48,452 nt of DNA from an uncultured Arthrobacter sp. (GTDB lineage: Bacteria > Actinomycetota > Actinomycetes > Actinomycetales > Micrococcaceae). The DNA lies in NCBI RefSeq assembly GCF_902805515.1, contig NZ_CADCTE010000073.1, positions 1-48,452 on the forward strand. The letters run 5' to 3'. Both the position numbers and the translations under genes were made by a program. Shown here piece after piece: positions 8,763-17,304 of this stretch. Each line of letters starts with the position of its first letter. The stretch's first letter is position 1. The notes below the pieces were generated by a model. The model saw only the letters and a program-made list of their open reading frames with translations, was not told the origin of the DNA and searched no databases.

Positions 8763-9752
8763 CTAAAACTCTTCGCTGTCGGGGGCCCTGGGTTCGGGTT
8801 GAACGGTGTCATGCCAGCGCAGGACGCGGAGTGCGCGTAGGGTGTTCCAGCGGCTCGGCCTGCCATCGCCCGCCTCCATCTCGAAGTGGACCAGCCCGGG
8901 GTGCGTATTTTCCAGCAGCCAGCTGCCATCGCGCTGCTGCTTGTCGCGGAGCAGCCCGAAGGCCTCGGACAATCTCGGGTCACAGGGACCGCCGACGGCC
9001 CGGAAGTAGTCGAGACCGCGCAGAACGTCATAGTGCCACTGCACCGGAAACGAGAACTGCAGCCAGTTCGAGTCGATGACCTGCCCGGTGCTCGCACCAC
9101 GGTAGAGGCTACGCGCCAGAAGGTATTCCTCGCCACGTCGCCGGGCATCCGCGACCGGCGTCGTTCCACCGGTACGTTCGTACTCCAACAAGCCCTCCAA
9201 CACGCAGATGGTGGAGTGGAACGAAGATCTGGTGGACCCCCTCTCGGCCTCGCAGTTCCATCCGCCATCATCGAGTTGCTCGGTAATCAGCCGGTTGACG
9301 ATCCCGTCGACGTTCTCGCCGAAGTACGCTCCGATCGCGACGGTTCCTCCATTGATGCACGGCTCAACCTCGCCGTCGAAGAACGGTTCACCGGCGTACT
9401 CCCAGGTGGAGTGCTGTCGCACCCCGCTCAGAGCTGCCCGGACGGCGGGGTGGGTCGGGTCGATGCCGAAGTCACGGAGCAGCTTCAGGGTCGGCTGCGT
9501 TGCAGTCCAGGGCTGACCGTCCGGGTCACCAACTATCGGCTGTGGTGGACGCCAGCCGCGGTCTGGATAGTAGGCTCCGCCGGCCCATTGCCCGTTGGAC
9601 TGGAGGTTGAGGAGCTTTTCCCCCCAGCCGGTCTCGGCCACCCGTGCGCGTTCTGCTGCGACATGGGCCGCAGGTGCGTCGGATAGATCACGGAGCACCT
9701 GCCACCGGATCGCTGGATCGGCATCCAGCAGCCAGGTTAGATCGTCGCTCAT
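8763..9752 (-). CDS. Squalene-cyclase-like alpha-alpha toroid protein
   Basis: A 329-residue protein with QW-like repeats of the terpene cyclase/prenyltransferase toroid fold: NGQWAGGAYY, LDDGGWNCEAERGSTRSSFHSTICVLEGLLEY and RDGSWLLENTHPG. It is half the length of a true squalene-hopene cyclase, and I see no DxDD acid motif, so it should not be assumed to cyclise squalene. The WNCEAERGSTRSSFHST segment is characteristic of a short actinobacterial group often named squalene cyclase. It is 10 bases behind the EamA transporter gene and on the same strand, with an AGGAG ribosome-binding site. Function unknown. Confidence 0.7.
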   Translation of the reverse strand: MSDDLTWLLDADPAIRWQVLRDLSDAPAAHVAAERARVAETGWGEKLLNLQSNGQWAGGAYYPDRGWRPPQPIVGDPDGQPWTATQPTLKLLRDFGIDPTHPAVRAALSGVRQHSTWEYAGEPFFDGEVEPCINGGTVAIGAYFGENVDGIVNRLITEQLDDGGWNCEAERGSTRSSFHSTICVLEGLLEYERTGGTTPVADARRRGEEYLLARSLYRGASTGQVIDSNWLQFSFPVQWHYDVLRGLDYFRAVGGPCDPRLSEAFGLLRDKQQRDGSWLLENTHPGLVHFEMEAGDGRPSRWNTLRALRVLRWHDTVQPEPRAPDSEEF

Positions 9753-9762
9753 CGCTCGTCTC

Positions 9763-10683
9763 CTAATATGTGCTCACGCGTTGTTCGGCCGAGCGGGCCC
9801 TGGGCTTTGATCGGGAGAGAACGACACCGGCCAGAATGATCAGGGCACCGAGCGGCTGATGCCAGGTCAGCGACTCGCCTAAAATTACCGCACCTGCGAC
9901 GACGCCGACTACCGGGGTCAGGTAGGTGACGGAGGAGCCAATGGTCGCTCCCCAGCCCGCGATGATCTGGGTGTTCCAGAGGTAGGCCATGCCTGTGCTC
10001 AGGCACCCCAGACCGAGCATGGCCACGGCAATGGGGACGCTAAGGCGAACGGCTCCGGTCGAGAAAACCGGCGCGAGGGCGAGGGTGGTCACGGCGCCGA
10101 GGCCCACCTGGACGAACGCCACCGAAGCGGCCGGGAGACGGAGGGGGCTGATGAACTTACGGATCCACACCATCGCGATGCCGTAGCACAGGGTTGCTCC
10201 GAGACAGAGCATCTGACCGCGGAGACTCGATGCTGAAGCACCAAGGCTCCACACTCCAACGACGACGGCTGCACCAAGGAAGCCGGTCAGAATGCCGAGG
10301 GCAGCCCTGGGCGTCAGCCGTTCTCCCGGAAGGGCAGCGAAAGCGATCAGCCCGGTGATGAGCGGTGTGGTCGCGTTGTAGATGCTGGCGAGACCGGAAT
10401 CGATTTCGGTCTCTGCCACAGCGAACAGCGTGAAAGGAATGACGCAGAGAAACAGTGAGATGAAGAAGAGGTGCGCCCAGACGGCGAGGCCTTGAGGAAG
10501 GCGGTGTCGTCCGGCCCCGACCACGATCGCCAGCGTTATGGCGCCCAGGACCATCCGCCCGAGTACGACCTGCTGAGGGGACATACCTTCCAGCGCGACC
10601 TTGATGAACAGGAAGCTCAGACCCCACACCGCAGCCAACAGCACGAACCGCAGCGCAAGGCCTGCGTTACTCACCGGGTTCAT
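9763..10683 (-). CDS. EamA/DMT-family transporter (RhaT/RarD-like exporter)
   Basis: A 306-residue inner-membrane protein with ten predicted helices as two EamA repeats. The first half starts LRFVLLAAVWGLSFLFIKVALEGMSP and includes LASIYNATTPLITGLIAF; the second half has LGLGCLSTGMAYLWNTQII and SSVTYLTPVVGVVAGAVILGESLTWHQ, the usual repeat ends. The ATG at 10683 was chosen because an upstream extension shows no membrane or conserved sequence. DMT proteins mostly export small metabolites or amino acids; the substrate here is unknown. The gene lies 52 bases behind the HxlR regulator and 10 bases before the cyclase-like gene, suggesting a three-gene operon. Confidence 0.87.
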   Translation of the reverse strand: MNPVSNAGLALRFVLLAAVWGLSFLFIKVALEGMSPQQVVLGRMVLGAITLAIVVGAGRHRLPQGLAVWAHLFFISLFLCVIPFTLFAVAETEIDSGLASIYNATTPLITGLIAFAALPGERLTPRAALGILTGFLGAAVVVGVWSLGASASSLRGQMLCLGATLCYGIAMVWIRKFISPLRLPAASVAFVQVGLGAVTTLALAPVFSTGAVRLSVPIAVAMLGLGCLSTGMAYLWNTQIIAGWGATIGSSVTYLTPVVGVVAGAVILGESLTWHQPLGALIILAGVVLSRSKPRARSAEQRVSTY

Positions 10684-10735
10684 GCAGGGGAGCCTACCGG
10701 AAGCCATCCAACCCGACTGGCGGGAATCGGACGGG

Positions 10736-11113
10736 TCAGTAGACGCTTGCGTCGTAGCGGCTGCGCGCCGCCTCGATGCCCGGCAGATGATCCGCCGCCC
10801 ATTCAAGGATCGTATCGACCGGCGCTCGAAGGGTCTTGCCCAATGCCGTGATGCGGTACTCCACCGCTACGGGCCGGGCGTCGAGAACGACGCGTTCGAC
10901 GACGCCGTTGCGTTCAAGCCGGCGCAGGGTGCCGGTCAATGATTTCTGCGTGACTGCCGGAATGGCCCGGCGCAACTCATTGAAGCGGCAGGGCCGCTCA
11001 CACAACTCTCCCAGCACCTGCAGCGACCACTTATCGAGCACCTGATCAAGGAGCTCCCGGTGCGGCGCACTCAGCTCAAAGCGGTCCGTGGAATGGGGAT
11101 CAGTATCCGGCAT
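10736..11113 (-). CDS. HxlR-family transcriptional regulator
   Basis: A 125-residue winged-helix protein. The segment LDKWSLQVLGELCERPCRFNELRRAIPAVTQKSLTGTLRRLERNGVVERVV (about residues 26-76) is the HxlR core; PVAVEYRITALGKTL follows as the wing. The ATG at 11113 is preferred over a TTG 27 bases further upstream. HxlR proteins commonly sense redox or aldehyde stress and act on a divergent gene. Here the divergent gene encodes a RidA protein and the genes downstream encode the EamA transporter and the cyclase-like protein. A direct repeat in the 77-base divergent region may be its binding site. Confidence 0.87.
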   Translation of the reverse strand: MPDTDPHSTDRFELSAPHRELLDQVLDKWSLQVLGELCERPCRFNELRRAIPAVTQKSLTGTLRRLERNGVVERVVLDARPVAVEYRITALGKTLRAPVDTILEWAADHLPGIEAARSRYDASVY

Positions 11114-11143
11114 GAAACCTAGTCTCGTTGAAGTGTCCAAAAC

Positions 11144-11172
11144 ATACCAAGTACCTTAACGATACCAACTAC
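11144..11172. promoter_or_regulatory. Direct repeat in HxlR/RidA divergent promoter
   Basis: ATACCAAGTAC (11144-11154) and ATACCAACTAC (11162-11172) differ at one position and lie 18 bases apart start to start. They occupy the short gap between the two divergent genes, the place where an HxlR operator is expected. Confidence 0.45.
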
Positions 11173-11190
11173 GAGCTGAAGGAGATTTCC

Positions 11191-11601
11191 ATGAGCGTTC
11201 GCCTGTCCTCCCCCCAGGGCATGATGCCCTCAACCCCTTACCACCACGTCGCCGTTGCGACCGGCACCCGCCACGTGTACGTTGCGGGCCAGGTTGCTAC
11301 GAACCAGGACGGAGCACCGCAGACGCCAGGCGACCTCGCCGGACAGGTTGCCTCTGCCCTCCGCAACGTCCACGAAGGCCTGACCAGCACCGGCGCCACC
11401 TTCAACGACGTCGTACGCCTCACCTTCTACGTGACAGGCTGGGCCCCTGAAAAAATTGAGGCCTTCATGGCGGGCATCGACTCCGTCGCAGAGGAACTCG
11501 CGATGCCGTCGCCGATGCCTCCCGCATCATTGATCGGAGTCGAATCCCTCTTCGAACCCGGTGTTCTCGTCGAGGTCGAAGCCACCGCCATCCTCGACTG
11601 A
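11191..11601 (+). CDS. RidA-family protein (reactive intermediate deaminase-like)
   Basis: A 136-residue YjgF/YER057c/UK114 protein, which form trimers. RidA proper hydrolyses reactive enamine/imine intermediates from PLP enzymes. Conserved features are YHHVAVATGTRHVYVAGQVATNQDG near the start, QVASALRNVHEGLTSTGATFNDVVRLTFYV in the middle and ASLIGVESLFEPGVLVEVEATAI at the end. The final region lacks the RxxVxVxxLP arginine of archetypal RidA (PASLIGVESL instead), so it may belong to an Rid subgroup without imine deaminase activity. Start ATG 11191 is fixed by AAGGAG 6 bases upstream. Divergent from the HxlR gene. Confidence 0.87.
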   Translation: MSVRLSSPQGMMPSTPYHHVAVATGTRHVYVAGQVATNQDGAPQTPGDLAGQVASALRNVHEGLTSTGATFNDVVRLTFYVTGWAPEKIEAFMAGIDSVAEELAMPSPMPPASLIGVESLFEPGVLVEVEATAILD

Positions 11602-11661
11602 CCAGCCGATGTGAACCGCTCTCCGGCGTCGCCGTTGACACCAGTGCCAGGGCGGGTGCAG

Positions 11662-12093
11662 CTAGCGCATCACCGAGCTGAGGAGCAGGCTCGTCTCGCT
11701 GTTCACGACCCCTTCGATCGAGCGGATCTGCCCGAGCACCGCATCGAACCGGGCGAGGCTGTCCGTGCGCAGTTCCGCCACGAGGTCCCACCCGCCGTTG
11801 GTGGTGTGCAGGGTGGTGATCTCCGGCAGGCCCCGGAGCTGGCGGATCACCCGGTCGGTGGCCCGCCCCTCAACCGCGATCATCGACACCGCCCGGATGG
11901 CCAGCGGATCCATCTCATCACGGACCCGGACGGAAAATCCCACCACGGTGCCTGTCGCGACGAGGCGGTCGAGCCGGCTGTTCACCGTCGCCCGGGCCAC
12001 GCCGAGGGTCCGTGCGAGGCTTGCCACCGAGGCCCTGCCGTCCTCACGGAGGGCCGAGAGGAGCCGGCGGTCGAGGTCATCGAGAGTTGCCAT
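11662..12093 (-). CDS. Lrp/AsnC-family regulator
   Basis: A 143-residue regulator: an N-terminal helix-turn-helix (LDDLDRRLLSALREDGRASVASLARTLGVARATVNSRLDRL, residues 4-44) and a C-terminal RAM ligand-binding domain (VSMIAVEGRATDRVIRQLRGLPEITTLHTTNGGWDLVAEL). It is divergent from the ornithine cyclodeaminase gene with 124 bases between the starts. Lrp-type proteins beside an amino-acid catabolic gene usually activate that gene in answer to its substrate, so ornithine, proline or a related amino acid is the likely ligand; that is an inference from position only. Confidence 0.88.
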   Translation of the reverse strand: MATLDDLDRRLLSALREDGRASVASLARTLGVARATVNSRLDRLVATGTVVGFSVRVRDEMDPLAIRAVSMIAVEGRATDRVIRQLRGLPEITTLHTTNGGWDLVAELRTDSLARFDAVLGQIRSIEGVVNSETSLLLSSVMR

Positions 12094-12217
12094 CTACAGA
12101 AGTTACATCGGCGGGCGGCAAAATGCTCAGTGGCCCAGCAAAAAGCCGGCATCCCGCTCATTGAGTGTGCAAATGGACCAGGCCTAAGCTTTTCCCAAGA
12201 CCACTAAGGAGGCGCTC

Positions 12218-13249
12218 GTGACGCGTTTTGTCGATGTCCGCAATATGGCCCGCTGGGTGGCCAGCCGGGGGCCCGAAAGCGTGATCGGAGGCCTCGTCGA
12301 CTACCTCGAGGCAGACTTCCTGCGCTGGGAAAGCTTCGACAAGTCGCCGCGCGTGGCCAGCCACACCCCGTTCGGGGTGATCGAACTGATGCCCACGAGC
12401 GACAACGAGACCTACGGCTTCAAGTACGTCAATGGGCACCCCTCCAACCCCGGGCGCGGCTTCCAGACCGTCACCGCCTTCGGCGTGCTGGCTGATGTCT
12501 CCAACGGCTATCCGACGTTCCTGACCGAGATGACGGTCCTGACGGCGCTGCGAACCGCAGCCACCTCGGCCCTGGCAGCGAGGGCGCTGGCGAGGCCCGG
12601 CGCACGGCGCATGGCCCTGATCGGTGCCGGCAGCCAGGCGGAATTCCAGGCCCTCGCCTTCCGCGGCGCCCTCGGCATCGACGAACTCAGCCTGTGGGAC
12701 ACCGACCCGGCGGCGATCGAGAAGGTGGTCCGCAACCTGACACCCCTGGGTTTCGAAATCACCGTGGCGTCCTCCGCCGCCGAGGCCGTCGTTGGTGCGG
12801 ACATTGTCACCACCTGCACGGCGGACAAGGCCCGCGCGACCATCCTCACCGACGACATGGTCGAACCCGGCATGCACCTCAATGCCATCGGCGGGGACTG
12901 CCCGGGCAAGACGGAGCTGGACCCGGCGATCCTGCGCCGATCCGCCGTCTTCGTCGAGTTCACCCCGCAGACCCGCATCGAAGGCGAGATCCAGCAGCTG
13001 CCGGCCGACTTCCCCGTCACCGAACTCTGGCAGGTCCTCACCGGCTCCGCCCGCGGGCGCACCGCACCGCAGGAGGTCACGGTTTTCGATTCGGTCGGGT
13101 TCGCGATCGAAGATTTCTCGGCCATGCGCTTCGTCCGCGACGCCGTTGAGGGCACCCGGTTCGTCGAGGACATCGACCTTGTGGCCAATCCCGATGACCC
13201 CAAGGACCTCTTCGGGTTCGTCGGATCGTTTTCCCCAATCCTGACCTGA
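12218..13249 (+). CDS. Ornithine cyclodeaminase / mu-crystallin family protein
   Basis: A 343-residue NAD-dependent enzyme. The Rossmann motif is MALIGAGSQAEFQALAF (about residues 129-145); the substrate side contains ETYGFKYVNGHPSNPGRG, and the catalytic Asp is in HLNAIGGDCPGKTELDP. Ornithine cyclodeaminase converts ornithine to proline and ammonia; relatives act on other amino acids or imines, so the substrate is not certain. GTG start at 12218 has AAGGAGG 6 bases upstream. The Lrp regulator is divergent from it. The length is normal for the family. Confidence 0.88.
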   Translation: MTRFVDVRNMARWVASRGPESVIGGLVDYLEADFLRWESFDKSPRVASHTPFGVIELMPTSDNETYGFKYVNGHPSNPGRGFQTVTAFGVLADVSNGYPTFLTEMTVLTALRTAATSALAARALARPGARRMALIGAGSQAEFQALAFRGALGIDELSLWDTDPAAIEKVVRNLTPLGFEITVASSAAEAVVGADIVTTCTADKARATILTDDMVEPGMHLNAIGGDCPGKTELDPAILRRSAVFVEFTPQTRIEGEIQQLPADFPVTELWQVLTGSARGRTAPQEVTVFDSVGFAIEDFSAMRFVRDAVEGTRFVEDIDLVANPDDPKDLFGFVGSFSPILT

Positions 13250-13311
13250 CCCGCCGGCGCGGACGGGGCGCACAAGGTGATGGACTCCATGGCCTTTTCC
13301 CGGGCCTCGTC

Positions 13312-13995
13312 CTAGCTGTCGTGCTCCGCCGGCAGATCGTCGGCCAGCATCGATGACGTGTCCGGCAGGGTCCGGGCGTTATAGTCAACGATCTGCCAGC
13401 CGCGGTCGGCGTGTTCTTCCAGAACGGTCCAGGCGCAGTTGGCCATGCCGGCGAACATCTCGCGCATGTGGACAGGAGCGTCGAAAAAAGCCATCAGTCC
13501 GCTGCGCAGGGCGGCGCCGTGGCCGACCAGTACGCCGGTTCCGCCGCCCCGCAGGGCCAGGGCCGCCTCCCTCATCACGGTCTTCATCCGATCGTTCACT
13601 TCCGAGGGCAGCTCGGCACCCGGGACCCGGTAATTCTCCTCGGTGAAGAACTTCCGATGGATCTCCGGGTGCTGCTGACGGAACTCCCCGAAGGTGGTGC
13701 CCTGCCGGATGCCGACATCGTATTCGCGTAGCCGTTTGTCATGCACCGTTTCGAGGCCGGTCAGTCGAGCCAGTGCGTCGGCGGTATGCCGGGCACGTTC
13801 CAGGTCGCTCGACCAGATGAATTGTGGCTTGAGCGTCGCGAGCAGGTTCGCCGCCCGCCTCGCCTGGCGGCGGCCGGTCGCATCGAGCGGGATGTCTGCG
13901 TGGCCCTGCGCCTTCTCAAGCACATTCCATTCGGTCTGGCCATGCCGCCACAACACCAGACGGGGACGTTGGCCGTCGGCCCGTAGCTCCTGCAT
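13312..13995 (-). CDS. Histidine phosphatase family protein, candidate glucosyl-3-phosphoglycerate phosphatase
   Basis: A 227-residue phosphatase of the phosphoglycerate-mutase-like branch. The catalytic motif is LVLWRHGQTEWN (residues 13-24). The other active-site groups appear in SSDLERARHTADAL, the acid residue region KRLREYDVGIRQG and VLVGHGAALRSGLMAF. The ending GMANCAWTVLE resembles the GMGNASWTQL of mycobacterial GpgP. It is divergent from gpgS with 200 bases between, so removal of phosphate from glucosyl-3-phosphoglycerate is a reasonable role. That role is inferred; the family includes many other phosphatases. ATG start preceded by GAGGG. Confidence 0.82.
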   Translation of the reverse strand: MQELRADGQRPRLVLWRHGQTEWNVLEKAQGHADIPLDATGRRQARRAANLLATLKPQFIWSSDLERARHTADALARLTGLETVHDKRLREYDVGIRQGTTFGEFRQQHPEIHRKFFTEENYRVPGAELPSEVNDRMKTVMREAALALRGGGTGVLVGHGAALRSGLMAFFDAPVHMREMFAGMANCAWTVLEEHADRGWQIVDYNARTLPDTSSMLADDLPAEHDS

Positions 13996-14195
13996 CAGTT
14001 ACCCTCACTTCCGCTTGTTTCCAATGGCCACGACCCAGATCCCGAGGTGATCCGGTTCCGGCCGGGCGCTTTGCGGTCCCGGATCCAAAGGGTACTGAGC
14101 TATTCCCAAAGGGCCCGCGGAACCGTAGGCTTCGAGCTGATCCTATCGATAGCCGGGACGGGGACCACCGGCGCCCGTGGCGAGAAGGAATTGGC

Positions 14196-15167
14196 ATGCG
14201 CGCAGACGTCCAGGATTGGTATTCGACCCATAGCTTTCAGGGCAGCGTGTTCGACCGGTGGGACCTCGTGGCGCGCAAGCAGGGCCAGCGCGTCAGTGTG
14301 GTGCTTCCTGCGAAGAACGAGGCAGCAACCATTGGGGCGATCGTCACGGCGCTGCGCGCCGAGTTGATGGAGGAGGTTCCGCTGCTGGATGAGCTCATCG
14401 TGATTGATTCGAACTCCAGCGACGATACGTCCGCCGTAGCGGCGAGCGCCGGAGCGCGGGTAGCGCACCAGGACCAGATCCTGCCTGGCGCCGGATGCAT
14501 TCCAGGCAAGGGCGAAGCGCTGTGGAAGTCCCTGGCCATCGCCTCGGGGGACATCATCGTGTTCATCGACGCTGACCTGCACGGGTTCGACGCGCAGTTC
14601 GCCGTCGGCCTGCTCGGCCCGCTGCTGACCGATCCGCAGATCCACTTCGTCAAGAGCTACTACGACCGACCCCTCGATGATGGGCTCCGGCTCATGCCGG
14701 CAGGCGGCGGCCGGGTAACGGAGCTCGTGGCGCGCCCCCTGCTGAATCTGTTCTGGCCCCAGCTCGCCGGCGTCGTCCAGCCGTTGGCCGGAGAGTACGC
14801 CGCCCGCCGCAGCCTGCTCGAATGCATACCGTTTGTCTCCGGCTACGGCGTAGAGATCGGCATGTTGATCGACGTGCTTGAAACAGTCGGCCTGGGTGGC
14901 ATGGCCCAGGTGGACCTCGGCGAACGCCGTCACCGCAACTCCACCGATGGCGAGCTGGCCAGGATGGCGATGCAGATCCAGCTCACCGTGCAGTCGCGGC
15001 TGCACCGGCGCGGGCTCGCCCCGGCTGCCCCGCCCACCGTGGAGCTGACCCAGTTCCTGCGTGACGGTGAACACTACATCGGTGACAGCACCGTCATCGG
15101 GGTATCAGAACGCCCCCCGATGCTTGAGATCGGCCAGCACTCCTTCACCACCGGCAAGTGGGCCTGA
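14196..15167 (+). CDS. gpgS: Glucosyl-3-phosphoglycerate synthase
   Basis: A 323-residue GT-A glycosyltransferase (family GT81). GpgS transfers glucose from UDP- or ADP-glucose to 3-phosphoglycerate, the first step to glucosylglycerate and, in mycobacteria, methylglucose lipopolysaccharide. Recognised motifs are VSVVLPAKNEAATIGAIV (nucleotide-sugar site), IVIDSNSSDDT, the loop IPGKGEALWKSL, the metal motif IVFIDADLHGF, and GYGVEIGMLIDV with RHRNS further on. Length and order match actinobacterial GpgS. ATG 14196 has AAGGAA 7 bases upstream. It is the first of four genes that overlap or nearly touch, divergent from a histidine phosphatase. Confidence 0.92.
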   Translation: MRADVQDWYSTHSFQGSVFDRWDLVARKQGQRVSVVLPAKNEAATIGAIVTALRAELMEEVPLLDELIVIDSNSSDDTSAVAASAGARVAHQDQILPGAGCIPGKGEALWKSLAIASGDIIVFIDADLHGFDAQFAVGLLGPLLTDPQIHFVKSYYDRPLDDGLRLMPAGGGRVTELVARPLLNLFWPQLAGVVQPLAGEYAARRSLLECIPFVSGYGVEIGMLIDVLETVGLGGMAQVDLGERRHRNSTDGELARMAMQIQLTVQSRLHRRGLAPAAPPTVELTQFLRDGEHYIGDSTVIGVSERPPMLEIGQHSFTTGKWA

Positions 15168-15169
15168 GC

Positions 15170-16297
15170 ATGCGGATCCTCATCAACGCCGGACCCTGGC
15201 TGCCCGTCCCTCCCTCCGGCTACGGTGGCATTGAGACGGTCATCGCCACCCTGGTCCCCGAACTGCGCCGCGCCGGCCAACATGTCACCCTGGCCACCGT
15301 CGGCATCAGCACGATCGAAGCGGACAGCTACCTGCATCCGGTGGCCGAGCCGCAGTTCGCCTCGATCGCCCGGCCCTACAACCAGGTGTCGGGTATCGCG
15401 CACGCCCAGATGCAGGGGATCGTGAAGGCCATTTACGACGGCGGCAGCTGGGATCTCGTCCACGATCACCTTGAAGTCGTGGGGCCGGCGGTCTTCGCCG
15501 CCATGGGCCGGGCCGCCCCGCCGGTGCTGCAGACCCTGCACTGGGACCTGGCCAAGCACAAGGCGTTCTACGAATCATTCGACGGCCGCGGCCGGGTCCG
15601 GTTCGCCGCAGTATCGCAGTCCCAGCTGGACAGGGCACCGGAGGCACTGCGGCGTCAGACCATCGGCGTCGTCCCGTTGGCGGCTCCGCCGGGGCTCGAA
15701 ATCCACGCGGACAAAGCAGACCACGCCCTGGTGCTGGCCCGCATCACCCGGGACAAGGGACAGGATGCAGCCGTTCGGATCTGTCGGCAGGCGGGCCTGC
15801 CGCTGGTGCTCGCCGGGCCGGTCGCCGGCATCAACGATCCTGAGGAGCTGGATCGCCGTCTGGCCGCCGGCGACGCCCAGTTGATGTCCCACCCGGATGT
15901 TGCCTACTTCCAGGACGAGGTCCGTCCGCTGCTCGACGGCGACCGGTACCGGTGGATCGGAGGCATCGGCGGCGAGGTGAAGGAACGCGTACTGCGTTCC
16001 GCGCGGGTGCTGCTGGCGCCCAACCAATGGGCCGAGCCCGGAGCAACCGGCGTGGTGGAAGCCCTGTCACGGGGCGTTCCCGTCGTCGGCACGCCGCTGG
16101 GAGTGCTGCCCTCTCTGGTGCAGCACGGCCGCACCGGCTTCCTTGCCGCCGACGAACAGGAGCTGGCCCGGTTCCTTTCCAAACTGGACAGTATCCGTGC
16201 CGAGGACTGTATCGAGGCGGCGTCGGTCTGGACGCCGGAGGCGATGGCTGCCAGCTACCTGCGTCTATACGACCAACTACTTTCGGAGGCCCCATGA
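15170..16297 (+). CDS. GT4-type glycosyltransferase
   Basis: A 375-residue GT-B glycosyltransferase. The N-terminal domain starts MRILINAGPWLPVPPSGYGGIETVIATLVPEL, the usual GT4 acceptor-side opening, and contains DLVHDHLE. The C-terminal donor domain has VLARITRDKGQDAAVRIC, YRWIGGIGGEVKERVLRSARVLLAPNQWAEPGATGVVEALSRGVPVVGTPLG, including the E-x7-E type motif. The start is 2 bases after the gpgS stop (a GTG 12 bases upstream would overlap gpgS). The stop overlaps the next start (ATGA). It could add a second sugar to glucosylglycerate or glycosylate a different acceptor; the substrate is unknown. Confidence 0.85.
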   Translation: MRILINAGPWLPVPPSGYGGIETVIATLVPELRRAGQHVTLATVGISTIEADSYLHPVAEPQFASIARPYNQVSGIAHAQMQGIVKAIYDGGSWDLVHDHLEVVGPAVFAAMGRAAPPVLQTLHWDLAKHKAFYESFDGRGRVRFAAVSQSQLDRAPEALRRQTIGVVPLAAPPGLEIHADKADHALVLARITRDKGQDAAVRICRQAGLPLVLAGPVAGINDPEELDRRLAAGDAQLMSHPDVAYFQDEVRPLLDGDRYRWIGGIGGEVKERVLRSARVLLAPNQWAEPGATGVVEALSRGVPVVGTPLGVLPSLVQHGRTGFLAADEQELARFLSKLDSIRAEDCIEAASVWTPEAMAASYLRLYDQLLSEAP

Positions 16298-17304
16298 CCG
16301 TGAACGTAGCCCTCATCGGCGCCGGATCAGTGGGGCAGCGCCATGCCTCAAACCTGCGTAAACTCGGCGTCCGGATCGCGAGTGTCACCGACGCTCAGCC
16401 GGCTGCGGCCGAAAGGCTGGCCCGCGACGTGGACGCACCGGCGTTCACCGATCCCGATTCGGCGCTGGACCGGGTGGACGTCGACGCGGTCTATGTCTGC
16501 GTGCCTCCCTTCGCCCACGGTCCGGGGGAGCGTGCCGCACTCGGCAGGGGCCTGCCGCTGTTCGTTGAGAAGCCGGTCGGCCTGGGCTTGGAAGGAGCTG
16601 AGGAAATCGGCCGGCTCGTCGAGGCTGCAGGGGTCGTTACGGGCACCGGCTACCACTGGCGGTGCATGGACGTCATGGAGCACGCACGCGGCCTCCTGGC
16701 CGAGGCACCGGCCCTGCTGGCCAGCGGATACTGGCTGGACAAGCGCCCGCCGGTCGCGTGGTGGGGCCGGGTGGACCGATCCGGAGGCCAGGTGGTGGAG
16801 CAGCTGACCCACGTCCTGGACACTGCCCGCTTCCTCCTCGGTGAAGTCGTCGAGGTCTACGCCGCCGGAGTCCGGGACGCGCCGGAAGCCGGCCAGCGGG
16901 CGGCGGGCGGGGAGCCGGACGACGTCGACGACGCCACGGCGGCCACTCTGCGCTTCGCCTCCGGGGCGGTCGCGACGCTGGCGGCGACCTCCGTGCTCCC
17001 CGCCAAGCACCGGGCCGCTTTGCATACCGTGAGCCGCGGCCTGTACCTGGAGGTGTCCGAAGCAGGCCTCAGCAGCTTCGACGGCACGTCCCGAACGGAT
17101 CTCGCCTGCGCGGAGGACCCGCGCGTGGTGGTGGACCGGGAATTCATCGAAGCCGTCCAAGGTCGGCGGGAAGCCACGCGCACACCCTATGCCGAGGCCC
17201 TGCGCAGTCACCGGCTCGGCTTCGCCATCGCCGAATCGGCCCGCGCCGGGCTGCCGGTCACGCTGTCCGAAGACCGGACAGCCGTCGGAGGAGCAGCGCT
17301 GTGA
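16294..17304 (+). CDS. Gfo/Idh/MocA-family oxidoreductase
   Basis: A 336-residue NAD(P)-dependent oxidoreductase. The N-terminal Rossmann fold shows VALIGAGSVGQRHASNLRKLG; the family Lys is in LFVEKPVGLGLEGAEEIG and the catalytic-side His in TGYHWRCMD. The C-terminal domain contains WWGRVDRSGGQVVEQLTHVLDTARFLLGEV. Such enzymes oxidise or reduce sugars and inositols, often at C3 or C4. It is in a run with a glycosyltransferase upstream (4-base overlap) and a zinc-type dehydrogenase downstream (4-base overlap), so the substrate is probably a sugar, glycoside or glycerate derivative. Ribosome-binding site CGGAGG. Confidence 0.88.
   Translation: MTVNVALIGAGSVGQRHASNLRKLGVRIASVTDAQPAAAERLARDVDAPAFTDPDSALDRVDVDAVYVCVPPFAHGPGERAALGRGLPLFVEKPVGLGLEGAEEIGRLVEAAGVVTGTGYHWRCMDVMEHARGLLAEAPALLASGYWLDKRPPVAWWGRVDRSGGQVVEQLTHVLDTARFLLGEVVEVYAAGVRDAPEAGQRAAGGEPDDVDDATAATLRFASGAVATLAATSVLPAKHRAALHTVSRGLYLEVSEAGLSSFDGTSRTDLACAEDPRVVVDREFIEAVQGRREATRTPYAEALRSHRLGFAIAESARAGLPVTLSEDRTAVGGAAL

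Noticed and set aside
12158-13273. 371-codon open frame antisense to ornithine cyclodeaminase
   Set aside because: The plus-strand gene has a full family match and ribosome-binding site; the minus frame has neither.
14143-14152. CTATCGATAG palindrome upstream of gpgS
   Set aside because: Only 10 bases, single copy, and no regulator linked to it; could be chance.
14100-15074. 324-codon open frame antisense to gpgS
   Set aside because: gpgS motifs are complete on the + strand; the antisense product looks like a shadow.
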